The position numbers and the translations under genes are program-made. The notes beneath the pieces were generated by a model. That model saw only the letters and a program-made list of their open reading frames with translations. It did no database searches and was not told where the DNA came from. Of a stretch of 64,000 nt of DNA, positions 27,227-36,677 are shown piece by piece. The DNA comes from Magnetococcales bacterium. Its GTDB lineage: Bacteria; Pseudomonadota; Magnetococcia; Magnetococcales; Magnetaquicoccaceae. The stretch lies in contig JADFYM010000002.1 of assembly GCA_015233035.1 (NCBI GenBank), positions 1 through 64,000 of the forward strand, given 5' to 3'. The number at the start of each line of letters is the position of its first letter. The first letter of the stretch is position 1.

Positions 27227-28036
27227 TTATCGAACATTGGCCAACCGGACAAATTCAACGACCGCCAGCGTCTCCCCGCGCCGTTGCGGATCAATATCCG
27301 CCCGCGACAACCAGGCTTCCGGGGAGGGGTCGATGACCTTCAAGGCATTGAGCAAGGTCTTGCGCCGTTGACCAAAGGCCGCCCGCACTACCAGCCGGAA
27401 AAAATCGGGATCGTCCACCTGGGCCAGAGGGGCGGCGCGCCGCACCAGACGAATCACGCTGGAATCCACCTTGGGCGACGGATAAAACGCCTTGGGTGGT
27501 ACGGCAAACAAGGGTTCGACCGCCATCCACAATTGGCTGTGGACCGACAGAATGCCATATGTCTTGCCGCCAGGTGGGGCGGCAATCCGCTCCGCCACCT
27601 CTTTCTGGAACATGAGAATCATCGCGCCGACTGCTGCGCCCTGTGCCAGCAAGTGAAACAAAATCGGTGTGCTGACGTGATAGGGCAGGTTGGCCACAAT
27701 GGTCAGCGGGCGGCCCAGTCGCTCGGCCCATTGGCGAAAATCGACCAGCAAGGCATCGCCCTGTTCCACCACCAATTGTCCCAGCCCCTCGGTGCGGGTG
27801 CGCAACAGGGGGAGCAGGGCGGCATCCTGTTCCACCGCCCACACCTGTTGGGCGCGCCGCAACAGCGGCAGGGTCAGACTGCCGATGCCTGGTCCAATTT
27901 CCACCAGCGGACCTTGTGCCTGCGCCCAGGCGGCCTCTGCAATCTGTTCGGCGATGCCATCGTCGACCAAAAAATTTTGCCCCAACCCTTTTTTGGGCCG
28001 CAGACCACTCATTTTTAACAGATGAATCAAAGACAT
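27227..28036 (-). CDS. rsmA: 16S rRNA dimethyladenosine transferase RsmA (KsgA)
   Basis: Dimethylates A1518 and A1519 of 16S rRNA, a late step of 30S assembly. The 269-residue protein has PKKGLGQNFLVDDGI, the SAM site VEIGPGIGSLTLPLL and the catalytic motif NLPYHVSTPILF, all canonical. The start at 28036 gives MSLIHLLKMSGLRPKKGLGQ; a later Met is possible. Repeat copy 8 lies immediately upstream. Confidence 0.96.
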   Translation of the reverse strand: MSLIHLLKMSGLRPKKGLGQNFLVDDGIAEQIAEAAWAQAQGPLVEIGPGIGSLTLPLLRRAQQVWAVEQDAALLPLLRTRTEGLGQLVVEQGDALLVDFRQWAERLGRPLTIVANLPYHVSTPILFHLLAQGAAVGAMILMFQKEVAERIAAPPGGKTYGILSVHSQLWMAVEPLFAVPPKAFYPSPKVDSSVIRLVRRAAPLAQVDDPDFFRLVVRAAFGQRRKTLLNALKVIDPSPEAWLSRADIDPQRRGETLAVVEFVRLANVR

Positions 28037-28066
28037 TTTAATGCAGTTCCGCGTGTTTGACTATTA

Positions 28067-28122
28067 AGGGGGTCCGGGGGGGATTATCCCCCCCGGTGGG
28101 GTCCAGGGGCAAAGCCCCTGGT
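28067..28122. repeat. G-rich palindromic repeat, copy 8
   Basis: GGGGGTCCGGGGGGGATTATCCCCCCC followed by CCAGGGGCAAAGCCCCTGG. It lies between the divergent rsmA and dciA genes. Confidence 0.8.
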
Positions 28123-28190
28123 GGCCGCCAGATCCGTCCGCCTGTTTTTTTTATGGTATTGCGGACCAAAACAGCATAGCATCCAGTCGC

Positions 28191-28688
28191 ATGAGCGAAC
28201 CATCCAAAAACAGTGGCTACACCCCCGTCGGGACGATCCTTCAGCACGTTGCCGGTCGTTTACTGGCGCAACCGCGCAGCCAGGCGCAAAAACTTTGCTG
28301 GGCGTGGTCCCAGTCGGCGGGGGAGCAGGTGGCCCAACACTCCGAACCGACCCGGTTGACCAACGGCGTGTTGACCGTCCGTGTGGACTCCCCGGTCTGG
28401 AACAGTCAATTGCACCATCTCAAGGCGGAGCTGCTGGCCAAGATGCAAAGCCATCTGCCGCCGGGGTCATTGCGTGAGATTCGTTTCCGGCAAGGGTCGC
28501 TGCGCTCGCTGCCCGCCTGGCTTCTGCCCAAGCCATCACCGCCACCTCTCCCGGCCCCGTGCGCCGAAGACGAACAAGAGGCCGCCCACCGGGTTGCCCA
28601 GGTCAGCGATCCCGAATTGCGGGAGGTGTTACGTCGCCTTGTTCTGACACATCTGACCCGTGTGCGCAATGAGGCGTGTCGGGAGTGA
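28191..28688 (+). CDS. DciA-like replicative helicase loader (DUF721)
   Basis: A 165-residue protein. The N-terminal DUF721 domain (about 10-100) shows TPVGTILQHVAGRL, WSQSAGEQVAQHSEPTRLTNGVLTVRVDSPVWNSQLHHLK and a closing IRFRQG. In bacteria without DnaC or DnaI, DciA loads DnaB. The C-terminal 60 residues are Pro- and charge-rich and not conserved. It stands alone, divergent from rsmA. Confidence 0.85.
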   Translation: MSEPSKNSGYTPVGTILQHVAGRLLAQPRSQAQKLCWAWSQSAGEQVAQHSEPTRLTNGVLTVRVDSPVWNSQLHHLKAELLAKMQSHLPPGSLREIRFRQGSLRSLPAWLLPKPSPPPLPAPCAEDEQEAAHRVAQVSDPELREVLRRLVLTHLTRVRNEACRE

Positions 28689-28773
28689 GTTGTATTTCGT
28701 TCGCTGCGGGGCACTCTCTTCCTCGGACGGGTTCTGTTCGATTGGAGTCGGTGTTTATTGAGGAAGCCTGAAG

Positions 28774-31700
28774 ATGCAGTTTGTCACGAATGGTCCCGAC
28801 ATTCCCGAACGGTTATTGCAGGCGCATGAGAATGGGCAGGTTGTCTTTTTCTGTGGCGCGGGTGTCTCGTATCCTGCGGGTCTCTGCGGTTTCGACGATC
28901 TGGTGAAAGAAATTTACGCCGGGTTGCATGAGGAACAAGACGACATCGAACAGGCCGCTTTCAGGGTTGGTCAGTTTGATACGGTCATCGGGTTGTTGGA
29001 GGGACGTATTGTCGGTGGGCGTAAACGGGTGCGGGAGCAACTGTCTCGTGTGTTGACGCCGGATCTGGCATTGCCGCAGGCCCTTGCCACCCATCGAGCC
29101 ATTCTGACTCTGGCGCGCCATCCTGAGAAAGGTGTTCGGCTCATCACCACCAACTTTGATCGTTTGTTCGAGGAGGTGATTGCCGCCGATAGACTCACGA
29201 TCAACACCGACCAGGCACCCTTGTTGCCCGTGCCCAAGAATCGGTGGAATGGATTGGTGTATCTGCACGGTCTGTTGGCACCTGCGCCAACAGCAACCGA
29301 CCTTGACCATTTGGTCGTCTCCAGTGGTGATTTTGGCCTTGCCTATCTGGTGGAGCGTTGGGCCGCCCGTTTTGTCAGTGAGTTGTTTCGTAATTACACA
29401 GTATGCTTTATCGGGTATAGCATTAACGATCCGGTGTTGCGTTATATGCTGGATGCCTTGGCTGCGGATCGTTTGCGTGGCGAATCGCCGAACGAAATGT
29501 TTGCGTCTGGCCCTTTTTCAAAGGGCAAGGAAAAGCAGTCTGCCACAGCGTGGCGGAAAAAAAACGTGACACCCATTCTCTATCGGGAATACAGAAAGCA
29601 CTACTATTTGCACAATACATTAAGAAGATGGGCCGGAACCTTCCGGGATGGTGTACTCGGCAAAGAGTATATCGTAGCGCAGTACGCGACCACCAAGCCG
29701 CTGCCAGGTACCCTCCAGGATTTCGTTGGGCGAATGCTTTGGGCCTTGAGTGACAAAAGCGGTTTGCCTGCCAAACGTTTTGCTGACCACAACCCGGTGC
29801 CATCCTTGGACTGGCTGGCACCGCTTTGCGAGAACCGTTATCGATATGCCGATCTTGATCGTTTTGGCGTGCCATCCCAGCCTGTCGAGGACGACAAGCT
29901 GACCTTCAGTTTGATGTGCCGGCCAACTCCCTGTGACCGTGCGCCACGCATGATGCTGGTTGAAGCGGGTGCTGCTGGTAGAAGGTGGGATGACGTCATG
30001 TTTCAACTGGCACACTGGTTGACCCGGCACCTGGATGACCCGACACTGATCCTGTGGCTTGCCAATCGCGGGGGCAAACTGCATAACCACTTTGCTGGGT
30101 TGATTGAAAACCGTCTGGATGAACTCGTCAAGCTGGAACGTGACGGCGAACACGACAAACTCAAACAGATCCAGGTCGATGCACCCAATGCAATCCCGTG
30201 TCCGTCCATGCGCACCCTGTGGAGACTGTTCCTGACCGGATGTGTACAGTCGCCACAGAACAGTTTGGACCTTTCCCAATGGTACCGCCACCTTAATCGT
30301 GACGGTTTCACGGCTACCCTGCGTCTGGAACTGCGCGAGATGCTGACCCCGCGTGTAGTCCTGCGCGATCCGTTCCGTTGGGGCGAGGCCATGCCCAAAA
30401 CCACTGGGACAAGACGGATCAAAGACCTTGTTGGATGGGAGATTGTGCTGTCTGCGGACAGTGTGCATTCCAATCTGGAAGATCTGAAGGAAAATATGAG
30501 TTGGTGCGCGGCATCATGGCCAGATTGGCTTGTCGATGCCACCGCCTTGTTACGTGACGCGCTGGATTTAATGCGCGAACTGGATGGTATTGATGATCGA
30601 CAAGACAGATCCTACATAGCCCAGCCTTCCATCAGCGAACATCGACAAAACAATAAGATCCACGATTGGACGGCGTTGATTGATCTCACTCGGGATGCCT
30701 GGCTCGCTACCGCCGCGCGTTGGCCTGATCGGGCGCGACTGGTTGCCGCAAACTGGTGGCAGGTACCGTATCCGTTGTTCAAGCGGTTGGCCTTTTTCGC
30801 AGCCGCTCAGGCCAACGTCATCCCGCATCGACTGGCACTCGACTGGCTGCTGGCCGATGACCATTGCTGGTTATGGTCGGTGGAAACGCAGAGGGAGGTT
30901 GTGCGACTGCTGGTTGCCTTGGCACCCAACTGGGATGGGGCGGAGTTGGCCGAATTGGAACAGGTCATCCTGGTTGGACCGTCTTGTCCGATATTTGGGG
31001 ACGACACCGAAGCGGAAGAGTGGACCTGGCAGATGGAGAGGAACATCTGGTTCAGGCTGGCCAAGTTGGATGCGGCTGGTGCGGCCATGGGAACGACGGC
31101 CAAGGCAAGGCTCACTGAATTGTATGCCCGGCATCCTACGTGGCAACTTGCCGCAGATGAGAGTGATGAGTTTCCGTTCTGGGTGGGGCATGATGGCTCA
31201 AGGCAGATGAATATTACCCCGAAAAACAAGGAAGATTTAATCAACTGGCTCAAAGAGTACGCGACACCGCGCTATCGACAGGAGGATGATTGGCGGGATC
31301 GTTGTCGAGATGATTTTTTGGCCACGACTGATGCCTTGAAAGAATTGTCTCGTGCTGGCGAGTGGCCGATAAGGCGATGGAGCGAAGCCTTGCAGGCATG
31401 GTTTGGGGAACCGCATTTAAAACAGTCATGGGGTACCATGAGCGCAGTGTTGGATGGTGCGCCGGATGACATCCTCAAGGAACTGGTGTATCCGCTCGGT
31501 ATGTGGTTGCAATGTGTTGCCAATACGCTGGAAGAGAGTGATCCCATTTTTTTCAATCTTGTTCAACGAGTTCTGGCGTTTGAGGACGATAATGGGGAGG
31601 AAAAAGATCCTGTATCGCGCGCGCTCAACCACCCCGTGGGCTTGGTTACTGGGGCAGTGCTGCATTGGTGGTATCGACAATCTCTCGAGGATGGCCAAGG

Positions 31701-32541
31701 TTTGTCCAGTGAGATCAAATCGTTGTTTACCAACCTGTGCAATCCGCAGGTCGTTCGCTTCCGGCACGGTCGGATAGTCCTGGCGGCCAGTGTCATCGCG
31801 CTCTTTCGCGTCGATCAAGACTGGTCTGTGCAGCATTTGTTGCCCTTGTTCGATTGGCAACGGCCAGGAGCAGAGCCTTTGGCCATGTGGCAAAGTTGCC
31901 TCGGATCGCTCTATCTCTATCGGCCTTTGCTGGAGGCGATCAAACAGCCGTTTTTGGCTGCGGCAGAGCATTACGCACAACTTGGCATGTCCGGTAACCA
32001 ATATGCCGGTTTATTGACATTTGCCGCACTGGAAGGCGGTGGTCCTTTTTTGACCAAGGAACTGGCTACCGCAACCAGGTTACTCCCCCTGGAGGGGTTG
32101 CGCAGTGTTGCACAGACATTGGTGAATGCCCTTGACGGTTCTGGTGCACAACACAAGGAATATTGGCACAATCGTGTGTCGCCGTATCTTAAATCGATCT
32201 GGCCACAGTCACCCGATGCCAGGAAACCCGCAGCGGAAACGATTGCTCGGCTCTACGTGGCCGCAGGGGAGGCTTTCCCGGAGGCGGTGGGTGACATGCG
32301 GGACTGGTTACAACCGGTGGAGCATCCAGACAATATTGCGTATTTGGCATCCCAAGCGAAACACCCTGAACATTTTCCCGAAGAGACGTTGGATTTCCTG
32401 CGCATCGTGGTTGGTGATGGTACACAGTGGTTGTCCAACAGCCTTAGAGGGTGCCTCCAAGCGATACGGACGGCCAAACCAGGGCTTGAAGAGGATGATC
32501 GATTCAAGAAATTAGATCAATATCTCCGCAAATACGAGTAA
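28774..32541 (+). CDS. SIR2-domain protein, probable anti-phage defence sirtuin (Dsr1-like)
   Basis: A 1,255-residue protein with a SIR2 domain in residues 1-300. It has the nucleotide-binding loop FFCGAGVS (C27-S32), TTNFD (125-129), catalytic His165 in VYLHGL and a closing CFIGYSINDPVLRYMLDAL. In known defence sirtuins this domain destroys NAD+ on phage sensing, causing abortive infection. The remaining ~950 residues are helical, rich in Trp and Leu, with no P-loop, so it is not a STAND/Avs protein. Length and N-terminus resemble Dsr1, an inference from memory. Its codon use and AT content look less biased than its neighbours. A nuclease gene converges on its 3' end, 41 bp away. Confidence 0.82.
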   Translation: MQFVTNGPDIPERLLQAHENGQVVFFCGAGVSYPAGLCGFDDLVKEIYAGLHEEQDDIEQAAFRVGQFDTVIGLLEGRIVGGRKRVREQLSRVLTPDLALPQALATHRAILTLARHPEKGVRLITTNFDRLFEEVIAADRLTINTDQAPLLPVPKNRWNGLVYLHGLLAPAPTATDLDHLVVSSGDFGLAYLVERWAARFVSELFRNYTVCFIGYSINDPVLRYMLDALAADRLRGESPNEMFASGPFSKGKEKQSATAWRKKNVTPILYREYRKHYYLHNTLRRWAGTFRDGVLGKEYIVAQYATTKPLPGTLQDFVGRMLWALSDKSGLPAKRFADHNPVPSLDWLAPLCENRYRYADLDRFGVPSQPVEDDKLTFSLMCRPTPCDRAPRMMLVEAGAAGRRWDDVMFQLAHWLTRHLDDPTLILWLANRGGKLHNHFAGLIENRLDELVKLERDGEHDKLKQIQVDAPNAIPCPSMRTLWRLFLTGCVQSPQNSLDLSQWYRHLNRDGFTATLRLELREMLTPRVVLRDPFRWGEAMPKTTGTRRIKDLVGWEIVLSADSVHSNLEDLKENMSWCAASWPDWLVDATALLRDALDLMRELDGIDDRQDRSYIAQPSISEHRQNNKIHDWTALIDLTRDAWLATAARWPDRARLVAANWWQVPYPLFKRLAFFAAAQANVIPHRLALDWLLADDHCWLWSVETQREVVRLLVALAPNWDGAELAELEQVILVGPSCPIFGDDTEAEEWTWQMERNIWFRLAKLDAAGAAMGTTAKARLTELYARHPTWQLAADESDEFPFWVGHDGSRQMNITPKNKEDLINWLKEYATPRYRQEDDWRDRCRDDFLATTDALKELSRAGEWPIRRWSEALQAWFGEPHLKQSWGTMSAVLDGAPDDILKELVYPLGMWLQCVANTLEESDPIFFNLVQRVLAFEDDNGEEKDPVSRALNHPVGLVTGAVLHWWYRQSLEDGQGLSSEIKSLFTNLCNPQVVRFRHGRIVLAASVIALFRVDQDWSVQHLLPLFDWQRPGAEPLAMWQSCLGSLYLYRPLLEAIKQPFLAAAEHYAQLGMSGNQYAGLLTFAALEGGGPFLTKELATATRLLPLEGLRSVAQTLVNALDGSGAQHKEYWHNRVSPYLKSIWPQSPDARKPAAETIARLYVAAGEAFPEAVGDMRDWLQPVEHPDNIAYLASQAKHPEHFPEETLDFLRIVVGDGTQWLSNSLRGCLQAIRTAKPGLEEDDRFKKLDQYLRKYE

Positions 32542-32582
32542 TGTGTAGTCGCATTGTCCGCAGCTATGCGATGTTCTTGGCA

Positions 32583-33578
32583 TCACACCCCGTCCGAAAA
32601 GACACTCTCCAGCGTTTGGGCGTCCAAGATTCGCAGACTCCATTCCTCCAGGGAGGCGGTGTCGGCTTTGGCGATTTTTTCACTGGCCCACGTCGGTACT
32701 CCACCAAAGCGGCGTTGCAACTGGTGCGTCAACATTGTGGCCTTGCCTTTTCGCTCGCCAATCTGAATGCCATCCTGGCGACCTTTTTGCTCACCCGCCA
32801 GCAACCCATCTTGTCTGCCTTTGGCCAACATGTCTCGTGCAAATAAGGACATCATTTTCTCTTCCTCCTCGGGACGTACCCTGTGAATGATTTCTCGGAT
32901 GATCGTTTCATCGTAGTCTTGAAATGTTTCGATAATATAATGAATAATAACCCGGAAGTCATCTGTGGCCTCTGCCAACATGGCAATCAGCAACTCTTTG
33001 ACGGTGATTTGTTCTCCTGTTCGCGTGGCATATTTTGCCACCAACAACCAGGCCCGCAACCGGGGTTGTTGTGACAATTTTCTGTCAGGGATCTTGCCAA
33101 TGTCCATCACCGTATACTGAAAATTTAACAGATAGGGACGCCAACCTGCTTCGGCATCCACCAACGCCATAAATTCATTCGGTATCTTCCATTCTCGTTT
33201 CCCTTGATAGAGAACAAAAGGCACAATGGCAGGAAGAAATTTCCATCTTGGATTCTCCCGAACCCATTGTTCCAGGGATCGCAGCATATACCGGTGTAAT
33301 TGCCATGCCGTGCGCCGTTTTGGAAAACTTTTATGCTCGATCAAGCAGTACAACAACGCCACCCGACCAGAAATTGTCTTCGCCAAAAACAGCCGATCGG
33401 TCAAATGTTTTTGCAATGCCTCGTCTACAAATGACCCTTCCACCAACACGGGCGGCTCCAGTGACAGCAGATCCGATATTTCCTTCGGCAAGCGTTCCCG
33501 CAAAAGCGTTCCCGCCATTTCCGGGTTGGAGAGCAAAGATCGGACAAAGTTGTCATGGGGGTGGGAGATGTCAGACAT
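32583..33578 (-). CDS. Rpn/YhgA-like PD-(D/E)xK nuclease (transposase_31 family)
   Basis: A 331-residue protein of the recombination-promoting nuclease family. Landmarks are SHPHDNFVRSLLSNPEMAGTLLRERLP, an active-site-like Asp in LTDRLFLAK, then ALLYCLIEHKS (E-x-K-like), HRYMLRSLEQWV and PFVLYQGKREW. E. coli Rpn proteins promote RecA-independent recombination and nick DNA. The C-terminus has a short charged repeat (GRQDGLLAGEQKGRQDGIQIGERKG) common in the family. ATG 33578 is preferred over 33653. It converges on the sirtuin gene and hints at an accessory island. Confidence 0.88.
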   Translation of the reverse strand: MSDISHPHDNFVRSLLSNPEMAGTLLRERLPKEISDLLSLEPPVLVEGSFVDEALQKHLTDRLFLAKTISGRVALLYCLIEHKSFPKRRTAWQLHRYMLRSLEQWVRENPRWKFLPAIVPFVLYQGKREWKIPNEFMALVDAEAGWRPYLLNFQYTVMDIGKIPDRKLSQQPRLRAWLLVAKYATRTGEQITVKELLIAMLAEATDDFRVIIHYIIETFQDYDETIIREIIHRVRPEEEEKMMSLFARDMLAKGRQDGLLAGEQKGRQDGIQIGERKGKATMLTHQLQRRFGGVPTWASEKIAKADTASLEEWSLRILDAQTLESVFSDGV

Positions 33579-33883
33579 GCCATAAACCAAACATTTCGAG
33601 CAGCCTCCGGGTTTCTGGGTTCTCCAATCGTTGGAAGAGAATACCATGTCCAACTGTGCAAGTCACCATCGCTGTATTTCTGGGCACCTGTGCTGGCATG
33701 ACGCAGGAAAAGCGGGTGTACCACAATCAAAGTGCTGCGTTTTGGAAAAAATGGCCAGGACGATTGCCTTGCCAACAATCAATAAACCTCTTGACACGCC
33801 GTCCAAAATCGGAAAGTCTCACAGGCGACCGGGTGCACAACCGGTCAATGGGTTCGCCAGAGACAACCGGAGCGTGAAGGGTC

Positions 33884-34492
33884 ATGTATTGTTCGTGGGT
33901 CAAACCCAATGCCGCCGTCGTCAATACCATCCTGGACACCTTGACCCAGGCCGCATTCACCTATCCCGAGGTGGGGGCCTCCCGGCTGGGTGGGCAACAC
34001 CAGGACACCCTCTCCCGCCACTACCACGTGCTGCACCGTCGCTACCTGCTGGGCACCGGTGAGACGGTCTACCAACAGGCCAAGGCCGCCTTTGCCCGCT
34101 GGCAGATGTATCAACTGCCGTGGGTGGCCTTTTGCTGGCCGGAAATCCCTCTGGTCCCAGACACCAATATGGTCATCCTGGCCAACGTTCTGGGCCTGTG
34201 GTGGATCAATGTCTGCCGGGTTGTGTACACCATGCAAGAGGAGGGGGCCGTGGAACGGTTCGGCTTTGCAGTGGGATCCCTGCAAGGCAATACCATCCGT
34301 GGCGAAGAGCGCGTCTTCGTGGAATGGAACCGGCGGGATGATGCCGTGTATTATGACTTTTTCTCTTTTTCCAAGGCCAATTTGCTGGTGACGAAACTCT
34401 CGGGTGGCTACCTGCGCATCTTGCAGGAACGGTTTGCCCGGGAATCGGCCCAGGTGATCCACGATATGGCCAATGGCCGGCGCAAGGACTGA
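33884..34492 (+). CDS. DUF1990 family protein
   Basis: A 202-residue protein. It shows the DUF1990/UPF0548 pattern: TYPEVGASR at the front, LGTGETVYQQAKAAFARWQMY, WINVCRVVY, a RFGFAVGSLQGNTIRGEERVFVEW core and a closing FFSFSKANLLVTKLSGGYLRILQERF. The family's function is unknown. Six bases separate it from the flavoprotein gene, making it the likely first gene of a four-gene operon with two cNMP-domain genes. AAGGG precedes the ATG. Confidence 0.82.
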   Translation: MYCSWVKPNAAVVNTILDTLTQAAFTYPEVGASRLGGQHQDTLSRHYHVLHRRYLLGTGETVYQQAKAAFARWQMYQLPWVAFCWPEIPLVPDTNMVILANVLGLWWINVCRVVYTMQEEGAVERFGFAVGSLQGNTIRGEERVFVEWNRRDDAVYYDFFSFSKANLLVTKLSGGYLRILQERFARESAQVIHDMANGRRKD

Positions 34493-34498
34493 TGCTCC

Positions 34499-35881
34499 AT
34501 GGAACTGACGCACCATTCCCGTGTCGCCATTGTGGGTGGGGGTCCGGCCGGCTCCCTCACCGCCTATTTTATGCTGGATATTGCCCGCAGTCTGGACATT
34601 CACATCAATGTCGAAATCTACGAACCGGCCCAGTTTGCCGCGCCGGGCCCCAAAGGCTGTAACCATTGCGGCGGCATTATTTCCGAAACCCTGGTGCAAA
34701 TGCTGGCCATGGACGGCATCACCCTGCCCCCGGAAGTGGTGCAACGGGGATTGGATTCGTATGCCCTGCACACCGAGGTGGGCTCGGTCCGTATCCACAG
34801 TCATCTGCCGGAAATGCGCATTGCCTCCCTCTATCGCGGCTCCGGCCCCCTCCATCGGACCACGGGGGAAGAGGGGGAGAAGGTGGTCTATCAGAGTTTT
34901 GACGGTTATCTGCTCGGACTGGCCGTGGCAAAAGGGGCCACGGTCCATCCCTACCGGGTGACCCGGGTCTTTCGCCAGGGCAACCTGCCCGTGGTGTCCG
35001 CCAAGGGGATCGAGGATCGCACCTATGATCTGGTGGTCGGAGCCGTGGGTGTCAACGGCGGCGGACTCAAGGTGTTCGACCCCTCGGCACTCCCCTTCAC
35101 CCCCCCAAAAACCACCAAGGCCTTTGTCACCGAGGTTTATCTGGGGTGGGAGGGGGTGAACCAGTATTTCGGCAACACCATGCACGTCTTTTTGTTGCGG
35201 ATGCCCCGCGTGGATTTTTCCGCCATCATTCCCAAGGGGGAATATGTCACCGTGGTCATGCTGGGCAAAGATCTGAACAAGGAGATCGCGACCCAATTTT
35301 TGGCCCATCCCACGGTCAGAGCCTGTTTTCCCGCTGAGGTTGATCTCAGCCTGAAGGCGTGTCAATGTCTGCCCGATGTCAGTCTGGGCATGGCCGCGCC
35401 GCCTTTTGCCGACCGGGTGGTGCTGGTGGGCGATGCCGCCGTGAGTCGACTCTACAAAGACGGTAACGGGGCTGCCTACCGCACCGCCAAGGCCCTGGCC
35501 ATCACCGCCATGATCCACGGCATCTCCAAGGCCGCCTTTACCCGTTATTATCGGCCCGCCTGTCGGGCATTATACTGGGACAATGTGATTGGCACCGCCG
35601 TGTTTCTGTCGGTCAATCTGTTCAAGCGGGTTCCCCTGCTCACGCGGGGCCTGTTGCGTCTGGTGCGACAGGAACAAGCTGCGTCGATTGCCAATAAAAA
35701 AATGTCCCTGGTTTTGTGGGATACGTTTACCGGTTCCAACAGCTACCGTTCCATCTTTCTGCGCTGTCTGCATCCCGTTTTTCTGGCCCGTCTCGGTCGG
35801 GCCAGTCTGCGCCCGGCGGGTGATGCGGTGGCGGATCCGCCGGAACCCCCAACGACCCTTGCGGGAGGATCCGCCGGATGA
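34499..35881 (+). CDS. FAD-dependent oxidoreductase with CNHC and CxC cysteines, paralogue 2
   Basis: A 460-residue flavoprotein. The GxGxxG motif VAIVGGGPAGSLTAYF is followed by C54/C57 in GCNHCGG. Next come ADNP-like segments, C288/C290 in ACQC, and the FAD-contacting GDAAVSRLYKDGNGAAYRTAK. Paralogue 1 at 7135 has the same cysteine pairs and the same LYKDG-GAAYRTA block. Four conserved Cys could bind a metal or cluster, or form redox disulfides (inference). The last 30 residues are Pro/Ala-rich. Its stop overlaps the start of the next gene by 4 bp. Confidence 0.82.
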   Translation: MELTHHSRVAIVGGGPAGSLTAYFMLDIARSLDIHINVEIYEPAQFAAPGPKGCNHCGGIISETLVQMLAMDGITLPPEVVQRGLDSYALHTEVGSVRIHSHLPEMRIASLYRGSGPLHRTTGEEGEKVVYQSFDGYLLGLAVAKGATVHPYRVTRVFRQGNLPVVSAKGIEDRTYDLVVGAVGVNGGGLKVFDPSALPFTPPKTTKAFVTEVYLGWEGVNQYFGNTMHVFLLRMPRVDFSAIIPKGEYVTVVMLGKDLNKEIATQFLAHPTVRACFPAEVDLSLKACQCLPDVSLGMAAPPFADRVVLVGDAAVSRLYKDGNGAAYRTAKALAITAMIHGISKAAFTRYYRPACRALYWDNVIGTAVFLSVNLFKRVPLLTRGLLRLVRQEQAASIANKKMSLVLWDTFTGSNSYRSIFLRCLHPVFLARLGRASLRPAGDAVADPPEPPTTLAGGSAG

Positions 35882-36279
35882 GACAAAATCAACTGGGTCG
35901 CCTGTACCACGACGGCGACATTATTGTGCGCAAGGGCGACAAGGGCGATTGCATGTTTCTGTTGCAAAAAGGGAAGCTGGAGGTGGTCATCGGTGCCAAC
36001 GAGGATCGGGTGGTGGCCACCCTGGACTCCGGCGACTTTTTTGGCGAAATGAGCCTGTTTACCGGAGAGCCCCGTTCTGCCACCGTGCGTTCCCACGGCG
36101 AAAGCCGGGTGTTGACCATTGACGAACCCGCCTTCATCCATCGCCTGCGGATGGATCCCATGCTGGCCTTCCATGTCCTGAAAACCATGTACCACCGTCT
36201 GCGCGGTTTGAACCGGCAACGGGCCGGATATGCGGGCTACCAGTGGGGCCTCTCCGAACTCGATCCGTCCTCATCATAG
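35878..36279 (+). CDS. Single-domain cyclic-nucleotide-binding protein
   Basis: A 133-residue protein that is essentially one CAP_ED domain. The phosphate-binding cassette FFGEMSLFTGEPRSATV keeps the Gly-Glu and Arg that contact the cyclic phosphate, so nucleotide binding is plausible. There is no DNA-binding or enzymatic domain. It overlaps the flavoprotein gene by 4 bp, suggesting that it forms a regulatory subunit or sensor for that enzyme. Confidence 0.88.
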   Translation: MRQNQLGRLYHDGDIIVRKGDKGDCMFLLQKGKLEVVIGANEDRVVATLDSGDFFGEMSLFTGEPRSATVRSHGESRVLTIDEPAFIHRLRMDPMLAFHVLKTMYHRLRGLNRQRAGYAGYQWGLSELDPSSS

Positions 36280-36290
36280 GGAGAAGCACC

Positions 36291-36677
36291 GTGTTCCCCT
36301 CTTTTTTTCGTTCCTTTCACGCGATCCCCCTGCGCACCTATCGTGACGGGCAGGTGGTGCTGATGCAGGGCGATACCAGTTCCTCCTTTGGTCTCCTCAT
36401 GCGGGGCCAGGTGGAGGTGTATCACAAGACCGTGGATGGCGAGGACACCGTCTACCGTGTCTTGCAGGCCCCCGATATTTTCGGTATTCACTCCCTGATG
36501 GAAACCATGCCGCGCCATTCCGGCATCCGTGCCCTGGGCACGGCCCGCATCCTGTTGCTGGACCGGGTGGGCTTTCTCCGTACCGTCCATGAACATCCCC
36601 AAATGGCCTTCCAGGTCTTGAAAAAAGTCAGCCTGATCATTAAACGGTTGTCAGACGAGTTGAAACAAAGACCTTGA
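36291..36677 (+). CDS. Second single-domain cNMP-binding-fold protein, degenerate cassette
   Basis: A 128-residue CAP_ED-fold protein. The phosphate-binding loop reads IFGIHSLMETMPRHSGIRAL. The Glu of the consensus is replaced, though an Arg remains, so binding may be altered. GTG 36291 is preceded by AGGGAGA at good spacing; the in-frame GTG at 36243 would overlap the upstream gene without such a signal. It is the last gene of the DUF1990-flavoprotein-cNMP-cNMP set. Confidence 0.8.
   Translation: MFPSFFRSFHAIPLRTYRDGQVVLMQGDTSSSFGLLMRGQVEVYHKTVDGEDTVYRVLQAPDIFGIHSLMETMPRHSGIRALGTARILLLDRVGFLRTVHEHPQMAFQVLKKVSLIIKRLSDELKQRP

Noticed and set aside
28774-32541. SIR2 protein as an Avs5/STAND NTPase
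   Set aside because: No Walker A or B motif was found in the long C-terminal region.
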